Notes: a model not told the origin generated them from the letters alone. DNA of 39,487 nucleotides from UBA6814 sp040753075 (GCA_040753075.1 JBFMHA010000026.1:1-39487), one strand, 5' to 3'; positions 26,068-34,070 are shown, counted from the stretch's first letter. Program-made: numbers and translations.

Positions 26068-27486
26068 TCACCTCAGCCTGCGTGGGAACTCGAGGTGTAG
26101 GGACAGGGATATCCGCTGCCGTTGCCTGTAGACTTCCTCCTCCAGGTCGTCAATGCAGGTGTAGTCGTAGCTGAGCCGAAGGGTGGAACGCTCGCCCAGG
26201 GCGTAGTCCAGGCTGGGCGTGAGATTCACCACGGCGTTGTCCCGTTCCCGGACGTGACCCCGGGTTCGGGAGCGGTACCAGGTCCCGGCCAGGGTCAAGT
26301 CCAGGCGATCGGTGAGGTGAAGCACGGCGTTGCCCAGGAGCCGGCGGCGCATGGTGTCCTCCCCGCCGGAGCCGGGGACGGCGCCCAGGTCTCCTCCCAG
26401 CTCCACGGATCCACGCTCCAGCTCCAGGCGGAGGCGGCTCTCGCCGGCCAGGCCCAGATGGGTTTCGTCGTCGGCCCCGAACCGGTCCCGCGACAGCGAC
26501 GGGCCAGCGGACAGCATCCAGGAGAGGGTCTCGGAGATCTTCCAATCCATGCCCGCGGCCAGGCTTCCGGTATCCTGGGTCCCGGCATCGTAGGCGGCTG
26601 CGGTGTACCTGGCCCGGGCCAGGAGGGCGGATGCGCCCGCTTCGAGCGCCCGGACCAGGGCGAGGGTTCCGCTTCTGGTCTGCATGTCGTTGTGGGCCCG
26701 GCGCGGATACCGGTTGGCCACAGCCTCGCCGCCCAGGCGGACCTCGGTGCGTTCGTTCAGCCGGTAGGCCACGGCCGGCTCAAGGGCATACTCGTGGTGG
26801 GGATTCTTGACCGCCACCGTCCCGGACTCCTCCAGGGCGGATTCGAAGGTGTGGTCGCTGCGCGCCCGGCCCCTCAACTCGAGCCGAGTTGTCTCGGTGG
26901 TGGCGTGGCTCAGGGCCAGGGAGGCCTCCCGGTTCACCCGGTCGAATTCGTTGTAGCGGGAATAGCGCAGCACGTCGGCCGCGGCCCGCAGGAGGACGCT
27001 GGTGCGCTCGGTCCGCAGGCGTCCTTCCAGGAGCGGGCTTGCCCGGGTTTCCAGGTCGGAGACGTCCTGGAACATCACGTTGCTGTCGTGGGTTTCCTGC
27101 ACCCGTATCGAGGGGGTCAGGGTGAATTCGGTCCCGGGTACGGGGTTGGCCGCCTCCAGGCCGGCCGCCCGGGGTTTGAGCAGCGGGGAGAAGACGTACC
27201 CCAGGAGCTTGCCCGGGGCGTCGGGCCTGGACACGGCGGACCAGCCGTCCCGGCATTCGCCGGCCAGGACTTGCTCTCCCGGGGCGAGGCGAGCCACCCG
27301 GGGGGTGCTCGTCCCGCGCCCGGCGCGGACGTTGACTGCCTCCTCCACCCGGGCCGGAGCGCGGTCGGCCATGGCCGGGGCGGAGATGACCAACAGCAGC
27401 AGGAGGGTCGCCAGGGCGAAAGGCAGGGACAGGGCCGCGACAGCGCGGGATGGCGTTGGGTTCGTGCCTGTGTCCTTGCCCATCAT
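26068..27486 (-). CDS. Outer membrane beta-barrel protein with N-terminal SH3b domain
   Basis: This 472-residue protein has a signal peptide (LPFALATLLLLLVISAPAMA, cut after AMA), a bacterial SH3 domain at about residues 45-105 (VEEAVNVRAGRGTSTPRVAR and GKLLGYVFSPLL), and then about 340 residues of alternating strands with the aromatic, charged pattern of an outer membrane barrel (TPSIRVQETHDSNVMFQDVS). The last residues HLEFPRRLR lack the usual terminal aromatic, though HLEF comes close. Outer membrane proteins of this kind sit in exosortase-type EPS loci. The SH3b part could bind peptidoglycan or partner protein. Start: tandem ATGs at 27486/27483, overlapping the upstream stop. Confidence 0.78.
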   Translation of the reverse strand: MMGKDTGTNPTPSRAVAALSLPFALATLLLLLVISAPAMADRAPARVEEAVNVRAGRGTSTPRVARLAPGEQVLAGECRDGWSAVSRPDAPGKLLGYVFSPLLKPRAAGLEAANPVPGTEFTLTPSIRVQETHDSNVMFQDVSDLETRASPLLEGRLRTERTSVLLRAAADVLRYSRYNEFDRVNREASLALSHATTETTRLELRGRARSDHTFESALEESGTVAVKNPHHEYALEPAVAYRLNERTEVRLGGEAVANRYPRRAHNDMQTRSGTLALVRALEAGASALLARARYTAAAYDAGTQDTGSLAAGMDWKISETLSWMLSAGPSLSRDRFGADDETHLGLAGESRLRLELERGSVELGGDLGAVPGSGGEDTMRRRLLGNAVLHLTDRLDLTLAGTWYRSRTRGHVRERDNAVVNLTPSLDYALGERSTLRLSYDYTCIDDLEEEVYRQRQRISLSLHLEFPRRLR

Positions 27487-28064
27487 GGAACGACGATGGT
27501 GTCGCCAGGCTCGAGCACAATGTCCTGGGCGATGTTCTGGCCTCGGGCCACTCGGTCATAGTCAAAGGGGATGGCGGTGCGGCCGCCGTCAGCAGTGCGC
27601 AGGATGCGGATGTCGGAGACGTCGGCGAAGGGGGTCAGGCCGCCGGCCAGGGCCAGGGCCTGCATGACCCGGAGTTCTCCGGGCATGGGAAACATGCCCG
27701 GCTTGGCCACCTTGCCCACCACGTAGACCCGGGCGCTGCCCAGTTCGGCCAGGATGACCGTAACCGGCGCGTCGGGGACGTATTCGCGCAGCCGGCCGGC
27801 CAGTTCCTGGCGTAACGCCTCGACCTCCCGTCCCGCGGCCTGGACGTCGCCGATGAGGGGAAAGGAGATGCGCCCGTCCGGACGCACCGTGACCTCCTGG
27901 GTCAGGGCCTCTTCGTTCCATACCGAAATGTGGAGCCGGTCGCCGGGCCCCAGGGTGAAGGCCTTTCTCCCCGACACGGCATCCGATGCCGTTGCCGGGC
28001 ATGCAAAAAGGACCGGGCCCCAGGCCAGGGCCAGGGTCAGAAGCAGGAAGGCCCTGCGGGACAT
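27483..28064 (-). CDS. Short Wza-like polysaccharide export protein
   Basis: This 193-residue protein contains a signal sequence (MSRRAFLLLTLALAWGPVLF, with a possible lipoprotein cysteine in LFAC), the polysaccharide export domain (FTLGPGDRLHISVWNEEALT and RPDGRISFPLIGDVQAAG) and one SLBB domain (VYVVGKVAKPGMFPMPGELR). E. coli Wza is about twice as long with several ring domains and a C-terminal membrane helix; this is a minimal version that may need the neighbouring barrel protein to cross the outer membrane. The ATG at 28064 follows an excellent GGAGGGG; an in-frame ATG at 28097 lacks one. It is the first gene of the EPS operon. Confidence 0.9.
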   Translation of the reverse strand: MSRRAFLLLTLALAWGPVLFACPATASDAVSGRKAFTLGPGDRLHISVWNEEALTQEVTVRPDGRISFPLIGDVQAAGREVEALRQELAGRLREYVPDAPVTVILAELGSARVYVVGKVAKPGMFPMPGELRVMQALALAGGLTPFADVSDIRILRTADGGRTAIPFDYDRVARGQNIAQDIVLEPGDTIVVP

Positions 28065-28088
28065 GATTTTTCCCCTCCAAGATTGCGT

Positions 28089-28118
28089 ACTATCCATTCT
28101 GATACACCATCATTTCAA
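28089..28118 (-). promoter_or_regulatory. Possible sigma-70 promoter for the EPS operon
   Basis: Minus-strand TTGAAA (28118-28113, five of six consensus bases) and GATAGT (28094-28089, four of six) are 18 bp apart and sit just ahead of the ribosome-binding site of the Wza-like gene, leaving a leader of roughly 20 nt. Confidence 0.4.
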
Positions 28119-28241
28119 GGTCTGGCAACAGGATGGCCGTGAATCCGCTGCAAATGGAATATCCCACTGCGTAGGTGGTAATGCAACTTGGCTTGCGTGA
28201 CAGGCGGTTCGCAGAGAACAATGAATAACTATAGGAAGGTG

Positions 28242-28270
28242 TTGACGCATTGGGGGATGAGCGGTAGATA
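28242..28270 (+). promoter_or_regulatory. Sigma-70 promoter for the RTX gene
   Basis: TTGACG (28242-28247) and TAGATA (28265-28270) are separated by exactly 17 bp and point to the RTX gene. Each hexamer matches consensus at five and four positions respectively. The leader would be about 60 nt and includes AAGGGGAGG at 28282-28290, which is too far from the start codon to be its ribosome-binding site. Confidence 0.6.
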
Positions 28271-28337
28271 GACTGTGGAATAAGGGGAGGTAGCGGTTTC
28301 ACGGGCTCCCGATTCGCCCGGCGGGACCAATTTGCGT

Positions 28338-31300
28338 ATGCCAAAAGGACTGCTCGACTCCATCGCCACGGCGTTTCGCGCCGCGACCGACGCCCTGGAC
28401 ATCCTGCAAGCCGCCAGCCAGGTTTCTCCCGCTTCCCGCGGGAGGGGCAACGGCCGTTCCGGCGGGCAGGGGCACGACCGCATTTCCGGCGGCAACGGCA
28501 AGGACCTGCTGGACGGCGGCGCGGGCAACGACACCCGGTCGGGCGGCATCGGCAACGACACCCTCCTGGGCGGCGACGGGGCGGATTCCCTTTCCGGCGA
28601 CAACGGCAACGACCTGCTGGACGGCGGCGCGGGCAACGACACCCTGTCCGGCGGCAGCGGCAACGACACCCTCCTGGGCGGCGACGGGGCGGATTCCCTT
28701 TCCGGCGACAACGGCAACGACCTGCTGGACGGCGGCGCGGGCGATGACGTTCTGTCCGGCGGCAGCGGCAACGACACCCTCCTGGGCGGCGACGGCGCTG
28801 ATTTTCTTTCTGGCGACAGCGGCCACGATCTGCTGGCCGGCGGTGCGGGCAACGATACCCTGGCCGGCGGAACCGGCAATGACGTCCTCTTGGGCGGCGA
28901 CGGCGACGACACCCTGGCCGGCGGCGCGGGCGCGGACACCCTGCAGGGCGATGCCGGCGACGACCGCCTCGAATACGTCGCGGACGCCACATGGTCCCGG
29001 GGCTGGGCCGCGATGAACGCGGGCAGCGCGGGCGAAGGCGCCACCGGCGAAACCCATTCCATCGCCGGCCTGAACCGCAGCCACGACATCTTCGACGGCG
29101 GCGCGGGCCAGGACACCCTGGTCCTGAGCGCAGGCAACGACGCCCTGTTCCTGCACGACTCCTACAGTCCGGGCGGAAGCGGGCCGCGCATCGCGGGCAT
29201 CGAGGCCATCCTGGCCGGCGCGGGCGACGACGTGGTGGACCTCACCAGCCCCACCTGGGACTACGGCCCGGTGCTGGCGGATGGCGGCGACGGCGACGAC
29301 CTGCTCTGGACCGCAGGCGGGGCGGACACGCTCCTGGGCGGGGCGGGCGCGGACACCCTGCACGGCGGGGCCGGCGGCGACCTGCTGGACGGCGGGGCGG
29401 GCGACGATCNNNNNNNNNNNNNNNNNNNNNNNNNNNNNNNNNNNNNNNNNNNNNNNNNNNNNNNNNNNNNNNNNNNNNNNNNNNNNNNNNNNNNNNNNNN
29501 NNNNNNNNNAGGCGGGGCGGACACGCTCCTGGGCGGGGCGGGCGCGGACACCCTGCACGGCGGGGCCGGCGGCGACCTGCTGGACGGCGGGGCGGGCGAC
29601 GATCTTCTGGACGGCGGCCTGGGCGACGACACCCTGGCCGGCGGGGCGGGCGCGGACACCCTGCAGGGCGGGGCCGGCGACGACCTGCTCCTGGCCGGTT
29701 CCAGCCCGGCCGTGGGCACGTTCCTGGATGGCGGCGCGGGCGTGGATACTCTCCATGTCCTGGCCGATGGGGACTTTTCCGGGGCCATCCTGACGGACCT
29801 GGAGTCCGTGGCCTTGGGCGACGGAGTCGCCGCCGCCTTTGCCGCAGCGCAACTTTCCGGTCAAGCCTTCACTTTTTACGGAGGCGGCGGGGCCGAAACT
29901 CTGGCCATCCTGGGAGCGAACTCTGCCATTGACCTCTCCGGCCTGATCTTCGCGAACTGGGGGGCAGAGGACCGCCTCGCCCTGTACGGCGGCGCAGGCG
30001 ACGATTTGATCCTGGGCACCCAAGCCGCGGACCTCCTCTCCGGCGGGGCGGGCGACGATACCCTGGCCGGCGGTTACGGGGACGATGTCTACGTCTTCAA
30101 CCGCGGCGACGGGCAGGACGTGCTGCACGATGCGGCGGGCTCGGAGTCCGCCGGCTGGGATGCCGTCAAGTTCGGCGCGGGGATAGCCGCGTCTGACCTG
30201 TCCTTCTCCCTGGCCGGCAACGACTTGCTGATCGGCATCTCTGGCAGCCCGGGAGACGGGCTGCGGCTGGTGAATTGGATGGCGCTCAGCGAGCGCATCG
30301 AGCAGCTGGCCTTCGCGGACGGCACGGTGCTGGACATCTCCTACGCTCTGCCTGCGTTCAGCCTGAGCGAGGCGTCGGACACTGTGAACTTCACGGGCAC
30401 GCCGCTCGACTGGGCGCCCGTGGACGTCAACGGCCTGGGCGGCGACGACTCCATCACCACCGGCAGGGGCAACGACACCCTCTCCGGCGGGGCGGGCGAC
30501 GATACCCTGGCCGGAGGCCTGGGCGACGACCTGCTCTACGGCGAGGCGGGCAACGACCGGCTGGTGGGCGAGGACGGCGACGATACCCTAAACGGCGGGG
30601 AAGGGAACGACGTTCTCAAGGGCGGCGCAGGTTCGGACGTCATGTCCGGCGGCGCGGGCAACGACATTCTGGATGCAGGCGACGGCGCCAACATACTGTA
30701 CGGCGGGGAAGGGAACGACGCGTTGTACGGCGGGGCTGGCGACGACCAACTCTACGGCCAGGATGGCGCGGACGTGCTCTACGGTGGGGCGGGCCGGGAC
30801 CTTCTCCAGGGCGGTTCAGGCAACGACCAACTCAACGGTCAGGACGGGGACGATACTGTATCCGGCGGTGACGGGAATGACCTGGCCTATGGCGGGGCCG
30901 GCAACGACCTGCTGGACGGAGGCGAGGGCGCGGACTCTCTGTACGGGGGCTCCGGTGCGGATACCCTGATCGGCGGGTCGGGCAATGATATGTTCTGGGG
31001 CGAGGACGGCAACGACCTGCTCCAGGGCGACGAGGGCAACGACACCCTATACGGCGCCGCCGGTGCGGATATCTTGGAAGGCGGCTTGGGCAATGACCTG
31101 CTGGCGGGCGGCGACGACCGGGACAGCCTGGTGGGCGGCTTCGGGGCTGACACCCTGTGGGGCGACGCAGGCGATGACCTGCTCTGGGGCCAGGACGGCG
31201 ACGACAACATGGTGGGCGGTCTGGGCGACGACCTCATGTATGGGGGAGATGGCAACGACTACCTGGCCGCCAGCGAGGGCAGGGATACCCTGTACGGTGA

Positions 31301-32516
31301 GGGGGGGAACGATCTGTTCTATGCCGGCGCAGGAGACGATATCTTGTACGGCGGTATGGGCAACGATACCCTGGCTGGCAACGACGGCAACGACCTGCTC
31401 TACGGCAACGAGGGCCACAATGTCCTGTGGGGGGATGCGGGCAACGACCAGCTCTTCGGCGACAGCGGGAACGACCAACTCGTGGGCGGCCTGGACAACG
31501 ACACCCTGTACGGCTTTGCGGGCAACGACAACCTTAGCGGAAGCGAGGGCCACGATCTGCTGGACGGCGGCGCGGACAATGACGTGCTGTACGGCGGCGA
31601 CGGGCATGACACCCTGTACGGCGGGGACGGCGACGACTCCTTGTTCGGCGGGCTCGGAAACAACGCGATGCATGGCGGGGACGGGGCGGACAGCCTGTGG
31701 GGCGACGCCGATGCGGACACCCTGTTCGGCGACGCGGGGAGCGACCTGCTTCGCGCAGGCGGAGGAAACGATCTGGTCTTTGGCGGGGACGGAGACGACC
31801 AGCTTTCCGGCGGCGACGGCTCGGATACCCTGCACGGTGACGACGGCAACGACCAGGTGAACGGCGATGCCGGCGACGACTGGCTATACGGTGGGAGCGG
31901 CGACGATACCCTGGCGGCCGGGGACGGCGTCGATCATCTCTCCGGCGGCGAGGGCCACGATGCGCTCTATGCCGGCGCTGGCGACGATGTCCTGGACGGC
32001 GGCTCGGGCAACGACGTCCTGGCCGGGAGCGCCGGGTTCGACCAGCTATTTGGCGGCGACGGCAACGACTACCTCGCCGGCGGCGCGGATGGCGATACCT
32101 TATTGGGCGGGGCCGGGGCCGATCGTCTCTACGGAGAGGCCGGGAACGACCTGTTGTGCGGCGGGGCCGGGGCCGATACCCTGGACGGCGGAACCGGGGC
32201 GGACGTTTACAAGTATTCCTCGACGGACGAGGGCGGTGATGTGGTGCAGAGCTTCGAGCACGGGATCGACGCATTCCGCTTCGACGCGTCCGCCTTTGAT
32301 CCGGCCTCGGTCTTCGTATCCTTCGCCCCTGCCTTGGGGTACGACGGCGCCAATGCCGGGATCGGAAACGCCGATCCGGCCTTTGTTTATGATCAGGCCC
32401 GGGGCCAACTCTGGTACGACTCGAACGGCGATGCATCCGGCGGCCAGACCCTCATGGCTACGGTACAGGACCCGGCCCACACCACCATTGACCAGAGCGA
32501 CATCGAGATTGTCTAG
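28338..32516 (+). CDS. Giant RTX calcium-binding repeat protein, probable type I secretion substrate
   Basis: The readable frame gives about 1392 residues including a gap of unknown bases. After a 40-residue start, the protein is mostly glycine/aspartate nonapeptides (GGxGxDxLx), which fold into calcium-filled beta-rolls. Repeat blocks are at 28450-28970, 29290-29700 and 30430-32200. Between them are non-repeat parts, including an HCBP-related domain (DVYVFNRGDGQDVLHDAAGS to LRLVNWM, about 30085-30340). The last 105 residues (VYKYSSTDEGGDVVQSF; QLWYDSNGDASGGQTL) look like a type I secretion end, and there is no Sec signal. No enzyme domain is visible, nor any type I secretion gene nearby. The start is ATG 28338 or TTG 28332; both have only a weak GCGGGA. 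Probably a surface or matrix protein. Confidence 0.88.
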   Translation: MPKGLLDSIATAFRAATDALDILQAASQVSPASRGRGNGRSGGQGHDRISGGNGKDLLDGGAGNDTRSGGIGNDTLLGGDGADSLSGDNGNDLLDGGAGNDTLSGGSGNDTLLGGDGADSLSGDNGNDLLDGGAGDDVLSGGSGNDTLLGGDGADFLSGDSGHDLLAGGAGNDTLAGGTGNDVLLGGDGDDTLAGGAGADTLQGDAGDDRLEYVADATWSRGWAAMNAGSAGEGATGETHSIAGLNRSHDIFDGGAGQDTLVLSAGNDALFLHDSYSPGGSGPRIAGIEAILAGAGDDVVDLTSPTWDYGPVLADGGDGDDLLWTAGGADTLLGGAGADTLHGGAGGDLLDGGAGDDXXXXXXXXXXXXXXXXXXXXXXXXXXXXXXXXXXGGADTLLGGAGADTLHGGAGGDLLDGGAGDDLLDGGLGDDTLAGGAGADTLQGGAGDDLLLAGSSPAVGTFLDGGAGVDTLHVLADGDFSGAILTDLESVALGDGVAAAFAAAQLSGQAFTFYGGGGAETLAILGANSAIDLSGLIFANWGAEDRLALYGGAGDDLILGTQAADLLSGGAGDDTLAGGYGDDVYVFNRGDGQDVLHDAAGSESAGWDAVKFGAGIAASDLSFSLAGNDLLIGISGSPGDGLRLVNWMALSERIEQLAFADGTVLDISYALPAFSLSEASDTVNFTGTPLDWAPVDVNGLGGDDSITTGRGNDTLSGGAGDDTLAGGLGDDLLYGEAGNDRLVGEDGDDTLNGGEGNDVLKGGAGSDVMSGGAGNDILDAGDGANILYGGEGNDALYGGAGDDQLYGQDGADVLYGGAGRDLLQGGSGNDQLNGQDGDDTVSGGDGNDLAYGGAGNDLLDGGEGADSLYGGSGADTLIGGSGNDMFWGEDGNDLLQGDEGNDTLYGAAGADILEGGLGNDLLAGGDDRDSLVGGFGADTLWGDAGDDLLWGQDGDDNMVGGLGDDLMYGGDGNDYLAASEGRDTLYGEGGNDLFYAGAGDDILYGGMGNDTLAGNDGNDLLYGNEGHNVLWGDAGNDQLFGDSGNDQLVGGLDNDTLYGFAGNDNLSGSEGHDLLDGGADNDVLYGGDGHDTLYGGDGDDSLFGGLGNNAMHGGDGADSLWGDADADTLFGDAGSDLLRAGGGNDLVFGGDGDDQLSGGDGSDTLHGDDGNDQVNGDAGDDWLYGGSGDDTLAAGDGVDHLSGGEGHDALYAGAGDDVLDGGSGNDVLAGSAGFDQLFGGDGNDYLAGGADGDTLLGGAGADRLYGEAGNDLLCGGAGADTLDGGTGADVYKYSSTDEGGDVVQSFEHGIDAFRFDASAFDPASVFVSFAPALGYDGANAGIGNADPAFVYDQARGQLWYDSNGDASGGQTLMATVQDPAHTTIDQSDIEIV
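28551..28874 (+). repeat. 108-bp tandem repeats in the RTX gene
   Basis: Units begin at 28551, 28659 and 28767, each 108 bp (four nonapeptides). The first two are almost identical in DNA, including silent positions, while the third drifts in its second half. This points to recent unequal duplication. Confidence 0.85.
29410..29509. other. Assembly gap (100 N) inside the RTX gene
   Basis: Exactly 100 N mark a scaffold gap. The 95 bp before it (29315-29409) are identical to the 95 bp after it (29510-29604), offset by 195 bp, which is a multiple of three. The contig ends therefore either overlap, with no real gap, or a longer repeat was collapsed. The frame survives both ways. Confidence 0.97.
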
Positions 32517-32560
32517 GACGCCAGCGGGAGGCGTTGTCGCATTGTTGCGGGGTTTTCTCC

Positions 32561-33394
32561 GTGACTGAAGCCTCTTCCTGCGCCCTGTGCCGCGAGACCC
32601 GTCCGGAACGCTTCCGAATCTGGTTCGACGGTTGGCTCAAGCTCTACCGCTGCCGCACCTGCGGGTTTGTGGCCCAGTATGCCGGCCCCGGCCTGGACAC
32701 GCCCCGCACCGACTACGAGGACGCCTATACCCTGGACTTCCTGAGCCAGGGCAAGGAGTTCATGTACCCCCACCGTCGGCGCGCCTTTGCCGCCATCGCC
32801 CGGCGCATCCGGGCCGTCTGTCCGGGAGGGGATCTCCTCGACGTGGGATGCGGGGACGGGCAGTTCCTCCAGGTCTGCGCAGAGCACGGCTTTTCCGGAC
32901 GGGGAGTGGAGCACTGCGGAGCCCTGGCCCGCTACGCGGCCGAAAAGACCGGGGCGGCGGTGGTGCACGGCCGCTACAGCCGGGACCTCTTCCCGGCGGA
33001 AAGCTTTGACGTGGTGGCCCTGATCCAGGTGCTAGAGCATCTGGCGGAGCCCCTGGACACCCTGCGCAGCGCCCTGTTCCACCTCCGGCCCGGAGGGGTT
33101 TTGGCAGTGGAGGTGCCGTCCATTCGGGCCCCCCAGTTCCTGGCTTGGAGGCTCACCCGGGTGAAGCGGTTCGTGGCGCCGCCTGCTGGCATCATCCCCT
33201 CGCATATCGGATACTATGCGCCGGACACCCTGGAGCGTATGGTCGAGGCGGCGGGTTTCGAGCTCATCTTCTTGACCACCGGACGCTGGCGGGAACGCTA
33301 TGCCGGGCTGGCAGGCCTGACGGGCAGGGTGCTCGATCCCCTCTTCGACCTTCTGCGCATCGGCGGCATCTTCTACCTGGGCCGCAAGGCCTGA
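32561..33394 (+). CDS. Class I SAM-dependent methyltransferase with N-terminal zinc ribbon
   Basis: This 277-residue protein begins with a probable zinc ribbon (SCALCRETR and YRCRTCGFVAQYAG, a CxxC pair repeated). It then has a Methyltransf_23-type domain: motif I LLDVGCGDGQFLQVCAEHG (near residue 95), an acidic second strand (GRGVEH), and motif IV VVALIQVLEHLAEPLDTL. Such proteins often sit in polysaccharide clusters and methylate sugars, but the substrate here is unknown. Start GTG at 32561 begins at the zinc ribbon; an upstream TTG at 32534 is less likely. It is 44 bp behind the RTX gene without a terminator, so it is likely cotranscribed. Confidence 0.88.
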   Translation: MTEASSCALCRETRPERFRIWFDGWLKLYRCRTCGFVAQYAGPGLDTPRTDYEDAYTLDFLSQGKEFMYPHRRRAFAAIARRIRAVCPGGDLLDVGCGDGQFLQVCAEHGFSGRGVEHCGALARYAAEKTGAAVVHGRYSRDLFPAESFDVVALIQVLEHLAEPLDTLRSALFHLRPGGVLAVEVPSIRAPQFLAWRLTRVKRFVAPPAGIIPSHIGYYAPDTLERMVEAAGFELIFLTTGRWRERYAGLAGLTGRVLDPLFDLLRIGGIFYLGRKA

Positions 33395-33414
33395 ACGCTG
33401 GCCGGGTCAGGACG

Positions 33415-33633
33415 TTAGTTCTTGCGCCAGTGGCAGCACAGGACCTGGCGGATGGTCCGGGCTGCCGCTTCCGCGCCAGCGTCGTGCATGTGCGCCATAT
33501 CGTTTATGTGGGTCGAACCCGGCGGTACTGCCGCTGCCAGGAGAACTATCGCGACTACCGCCAGGGCAAGGGTTGCTACTGGGGGCCGGGCGAAAAGATT
33601 GGGTAGCGTGCATGGCCTGGGTGCTCCAGGCAT
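33415..33633 (-). CDS. Small hypothetical membrane-anchored protein (72 residues)
   Basis: This short leftward frame encodes one hydrophobic segment (VATLALAVVAIVLLAAAVPP, about residues 19-38) followed by a histidine-rich and then basic tail (HINDMAHMHD, QVLCCHWRKN). Third codon positions in its second half are strongly GC-rich, as in the surrounding genes, which supports coding. There is no clear ribosome-binding site and the true start may be internal. It converges on the methyltransferase gene with 20 bp between stops. I do not recognise a family, and it may be spurious. Confidence 0.4.
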   Translation of the reverse strand: MPGAPRPCTLPNLFARPPVATLALAVVAIVLLAAAVPPGSTHINDMAHMHDAGAEAAARTIRQVLCCHWRKN

Positions 33634-33832
33634 CGAGCCGGGAATGCCCCGCGCCCGGCCAGATTATGAAACTCTTTCGGGATGTTGACAATGTCGTTCA
33701 GGGTCGGGCCCGGCGCAGTCGAATGGGGCTTGCCAACTTCCGGCAAATGGTATACGCATCACTCCCTTGTTCGAACCCAACGGCCGGCTATACCGAATCC
33801 GGGGACGTCGGCCCCTCATACGGAGGAATCCC
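33634..33832. other. Intergenic region upstream of rpmE
   Basis: No gene is evident in these 199 bp. They contain the likely rpmE promoter and, next to the start codon, a leader with a GC-rich stem (GGGG-ACGTCGG-CCCC at about 33798-33812) and an excellent ribosome-binding site CGGAGGAATCCC. Confidence 0.6.
33730..33756 (+). promoter_or_regulatory. Possible promoter for rpmE
   Basis: TTGCCA (33730-33735) and TATACG (33751-33756) lie 15 bp apart, which is short. The -10 has an extended TGG just before it, and that may compensate. The predicted leader is about 70 nt. Confidence 0.4.
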
Positions 33833-34045
33833 ATGAAGGAAGGCATCCATCCCAAGGTCTTCAAGGCCACCATCCGTTGCGCCTGCGGCTACGAGGTCGA
33901 GGCCCTGACCACCAAGGGCCAGAAGGTGGAAGTGGAAATCTGCTCCAACTGCCACCCGTTCTTCACCGGCAAGCAGCGGTTCGTGGACACCGCCGGCCGC
34001 ATCGACCGCTTCCGCAAGAAGTACGCGAAGCTCCAGGAAAAGTAG
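33833..34045 (+). CDS. rpmE: 50S ribosomal protein L31 (zinc-binding form)
   Basis: This 70-residue protein starts MKEGIHPKVFKATIRCACGY and carries the cysteines of the C+ form (CACG, then CSNCHPFFTGKQRFVDTAGR), which bind one zinc. It joins the 50S and 30S subunits at the central protuberance. It has its own strong ribosome-binding site and a strong terminator behind it, so it is a single-gene unit. In many bacteria a zinc-free L31 paralogue replaces this form under zinc starvation; none is seen here. Confidence 0.97.
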   Translation: MKEGIHPKVFKATIRCACGYEVEALTTKGQKVEVEICSNCHPFFTGKQRFVDTAGRIDRFRKKYAKLQEK

Positions 34046-34070
34046 CTTCCCGGCCCGCCGGCCGGTTGGG

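Larger units (their letters stand above)
28065..28337. promoter_or_regulatory. Divergent regulatory spacer between EPS operon and RTX gene
   Basis: This 273-bp region is clearly AT-richer than its surroundings and must carry the controls of both the leftward EPS operon and the rightward RTX gene. It holds one good rightward and one weaker leftward promoter, listed separately. The heptamer TTGCGTA or a one-base variant recurs at 28083, 28167, 28193 and 28332, which may be chance or a regulator's half-sites. I see no coding sequence. Confidence 0.7.

Noticed and set aside
28299..32480. Long open frames opposite the RTX gene
   Set aside because: Repetitive antisense of the GGxGxDxLx repeats; the sense strand carries the promoter and a C-terminal secretion domain.
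33685..33710. TTGACA at 33685 as the rpmE -35
   Set aside because: No -10-like hexamer is found 16-18 bp downstream, where the sequence is GC-rich.
33607..33800. tRNA-like remnant with TTCGAACCC near 33770
   Set aside because: No acceptor stem or anticodon arm can be folded around it on either strand.
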